Assembly (NCBI RefSeq): GCF_002209485.1 | Contig: NZ_NJIX01000007.1 | Coordinates: 294,682-358,681, forward strand | Direction of reading: 5' to 3' | Length of the DNA stretch: 64,000 nt | From: Achromobacter sp. HZ34 | Lineage (GTDB): Bacteria; Pseudomonadota; Gammaproteobacteria; Burkholderiales; Burkholderiaceae_B | Part shown: positions 62,697 to 64,000 of the stretch, in pieces | Layout of the letters: each line of letters opens with the position of its first letter | Numbering within the stretch: the first letter of the stretch is position 1 | Translations under genes and position numbers: made by a program | The notes under the pieces: model-generated | What the model was told of the DNA's origin: nothing | What the model saw: the letters and a program-made list of their open reading frames with translations, nothing else | The model's database searches: none

Positions 62697-64000
62697 ATGA
62701 CCTATCTCGTACTGGCTCGCAAGTGGCGGCCCCGATCCTTCGACACCCTGGTGGGGCAGGACCACGTGGTGCGCGCGCTGACGCATGCGCTGGATACTCA
62801 GCGGCTGCATCACGCCTGGCTCTTCACCGGTACGCGAGGCGTTGGCAAGACCACGCTGTCGCGCATCCTGGCGAAATCGCTCAACTGTGAAACCGGCATC
62901 ACGTCCAAGCCCTGTGGCGTATGCCGGGCCTGCACGGAAATCGATGCCGGCCGTTTCGTCGACTACCTGGAGCTGGACGCGGCGTCCAACCGCGGGGTCG
63001 ATGAAATGACCCAGCTGCTGGAACAGGCGGTGTACGCGCCGGGCGCCGGACGCTTCAAGGTCTACATGATCGACGAAGTGCACATGCTGACCGGGCACGC
63101 CTTCAACGCCATGCTGAAGACGCTGGAAGAGCCGCCGCCTCACGTCAAGTTCATTATCGCGACCACCGATCCGCAGAAGATTCCGGTGACGGTGCTGTCG
63201 CGCTGCCTGCAATTCAATCTGAAGCAGATGCCGCCGGACGCCATCGTCGGGCATCTGACCCACGTGTTGGGCGAGGAACAGGTCGCGGCCGAAGTGCCAG
63301 CCTTGCGGCTGATTGCCCAGGCAGCGTCCGGTTCGATGCGCGATGCGCTGTCGCTGACGGATCAGGCCATTGCCTACAGCGCCGGCAACCTGACCGAGGA
63401 GGCCGTGCGCGGCATGCTCGGGACCATCGATCAGCGGCATCTGGTACGGCTGCTCGACGCGCTGGCGGTCGGTGACGCCTTGGCGGTGCTGGCGGTGGCG
63501 GATGAATTGGCCACGCGCGGTCTGTCTTATGGCGGGGCGCTGGCTGACCTGGCTGTACTGTTGTCGCGGGTGGCCATCGAGCAGCGGGTGCGCGGGGCCA
63601 CGCCGGCCGACGATCCGCTGGCCGCCGATGTTGCGCGCCTGGCCGGGATGCTGCACGGCGATGCGGTGCAATTGTTTTATTCCGTGGCGGTGCATAGCCG
63701 GCAGGAACTGGCCCTGGCGCCGGATGAGTACGCCGGCTTCGTCATGGCCTGCCTGCGCATGCTGTCCTTGAGCGGCGAGGCCGGTCCCCCGCAGACTATG
63801 CCGCCGCCGACGCGCGGCAGCCAGGAGTCGACGGGGAATGCTGCTGCTACACCTGCCGCCCCTGCGGTCGTCGCGGCCGCAGCGGCGGCTCCGGTAGCCG
63901 CTGCGCCGGTTTCGGCTGCGCCGGCTTCGGCTGCGCCGGCCTCGGCTGCGCCGGCTTCGGCTGCGCCGGCCTCGGCTGCGCCGGCTTCGGCTGCGCCGGC
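62697..64000 (+). CDS. dnaX: DNA polymerase III subunit gamma/tau, N-terminal part (runs off window)
   Basis: Clamp-loader ATPase. The frame starts MTYLVLARKWRPRSFDTLVG and remains open to the window edge (434 complete codons). Walker A FTGTRGVGKTTLSRIL near 41-56, zinc-binding cysteines in CGVCRACTEID near 73-83 with Cys64, Walker B YMIDEVHML near 123-131, and sensor LSRCLQF near 166. After residue 365 it becomes Ala/Pro-rich, and from about 63896 it is a tandem 15-base repeat encoding APASA units up to the edge. No frameshift slippery site is visible within the window. Confidence 0.95.
   Translation, partial: MTYLVLARKWRPRSFDTLVGQDHVVRALTHALDTQRLHHAWLFTGTRGVGKTTLSRILAKSLNCETGITSKPCGVCRACTEIDAGRFVDYLELDAASNRGVDEMTQLLEQAVYAPGAGRFKVYMIDEVHMLTGHAFNAMLKTLEEPPPHVKFIIATTDPQKIPVTVLSRCLQFNLKQMPPDAIVGHLTHVLGEEQVAAEVPALRLIAQAASGSMRDALSLTDQAIAYSAGNLTEEAVRGMLGTIDQRHLVRLLDALAVGDALAVLAVADELATRGLSYGGALADLAVLLSRVAIEQRVRGATPADDPLAADVARLAGMLHGDAVQLFYSVAVHSRQELALAPDEYAGFVMACLRMLSLSGEAGPPQTMPPPTRGSQESTGNAAATPAAPAVVAAAAAAPVAAAPVSAAPASAAPASAAPASAAPASAAPASAAP
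63896..64000 (+). repeat. 15-bp tandem repeat in dnaX
   Basis: Units of GCTGCGCCGGCTTCG and the variant with CCTCG in place of CTTCG alternate for at least six copies to the edge of the window. In frame they encode Ala-Ala-Pro-Ala-Ser. This is the tau linker region, which tolerates length change. Confidence 0.9.

Overview
The window is a GC-rich chromosomal segment whose gene content and order point to a betaproteobacterium of the family Alcaligenaceae, most likely Bordetella or a close relative such as Achromobacter. The main reasons are the seven Bug/TctC-type periplasmic solute-binding proteins (a hallmark of that group), the grpE-thioredoxin-dnaK-dnaJ order with sigma-32-like promoters, the amgK-murU pair divergent from lptD-surA-rsmA, and the hda-HAD phosphatase-pcnB-folK operon. 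No insertion sequence, prophage or CRISPR array was seen. The genus assignment is inference.

Layout: 1-6107 holds the end of hrcA, hemH, a 56-residue small protein and the heat-shock cluster grpE, thioredoxin-like gene, dnaK, dnaJ. 6311-10641 is a tandem array of four Bug paralogues, the first of which looks eroded, followed by a cytochrome b561. 11432-19204 is envelope and ribosome housekeeping: a DUF6776-like membrane protein, the peptidoglycan recycling pair murU/amgK, then lptD-surA-rsmA. 19464-30008 has glycerate kinase, pyruvate kinase and a long leftward run glyQ-glyS-gmhB-plsC-ygjP-gloA-def-spmAB. 30210-35981 has a crotonase, class I fumarase and the leftward operon hda-HAD-pcnB-folK. 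36075-45089 has purM, miaA, mutL, dedA, amiC, tsaE and fumC.

45442-62059 is the accessory part: three more Bug genes (two next to divergent LysR regulators), ybaK, a pbpG-like peptidase with a histone-like N-terminus, and a leftward gene run encoding a flavin-dependent monooxygenase, flavin reductase, MFS transporter, aldehyde dehydrogenase and a complete MetNIQ ABC importer. That run is headed by a divergent XRE-cupin regulator with palindromes in the shared promoter region. A HigB/HigA-like toxin-antitoxin pair with an operator inside its promoter follows. The window closes with tRNA-Arg(CCT), the 4.5S SRP RNA and the start of dnaX, which runs off the right edge in an Ala/Pro repeat.

The most interesting unit is the monooxygenase-to-metNIQ block (51059-59145): it looks like a regulated uptake and oxidative cleavage route for an organic, possibly sulfur-containing, compound. 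Its substrate cannot be read from sequence. The four-copy Bug array, with a recurring short motif upstream of its copies, is the second.
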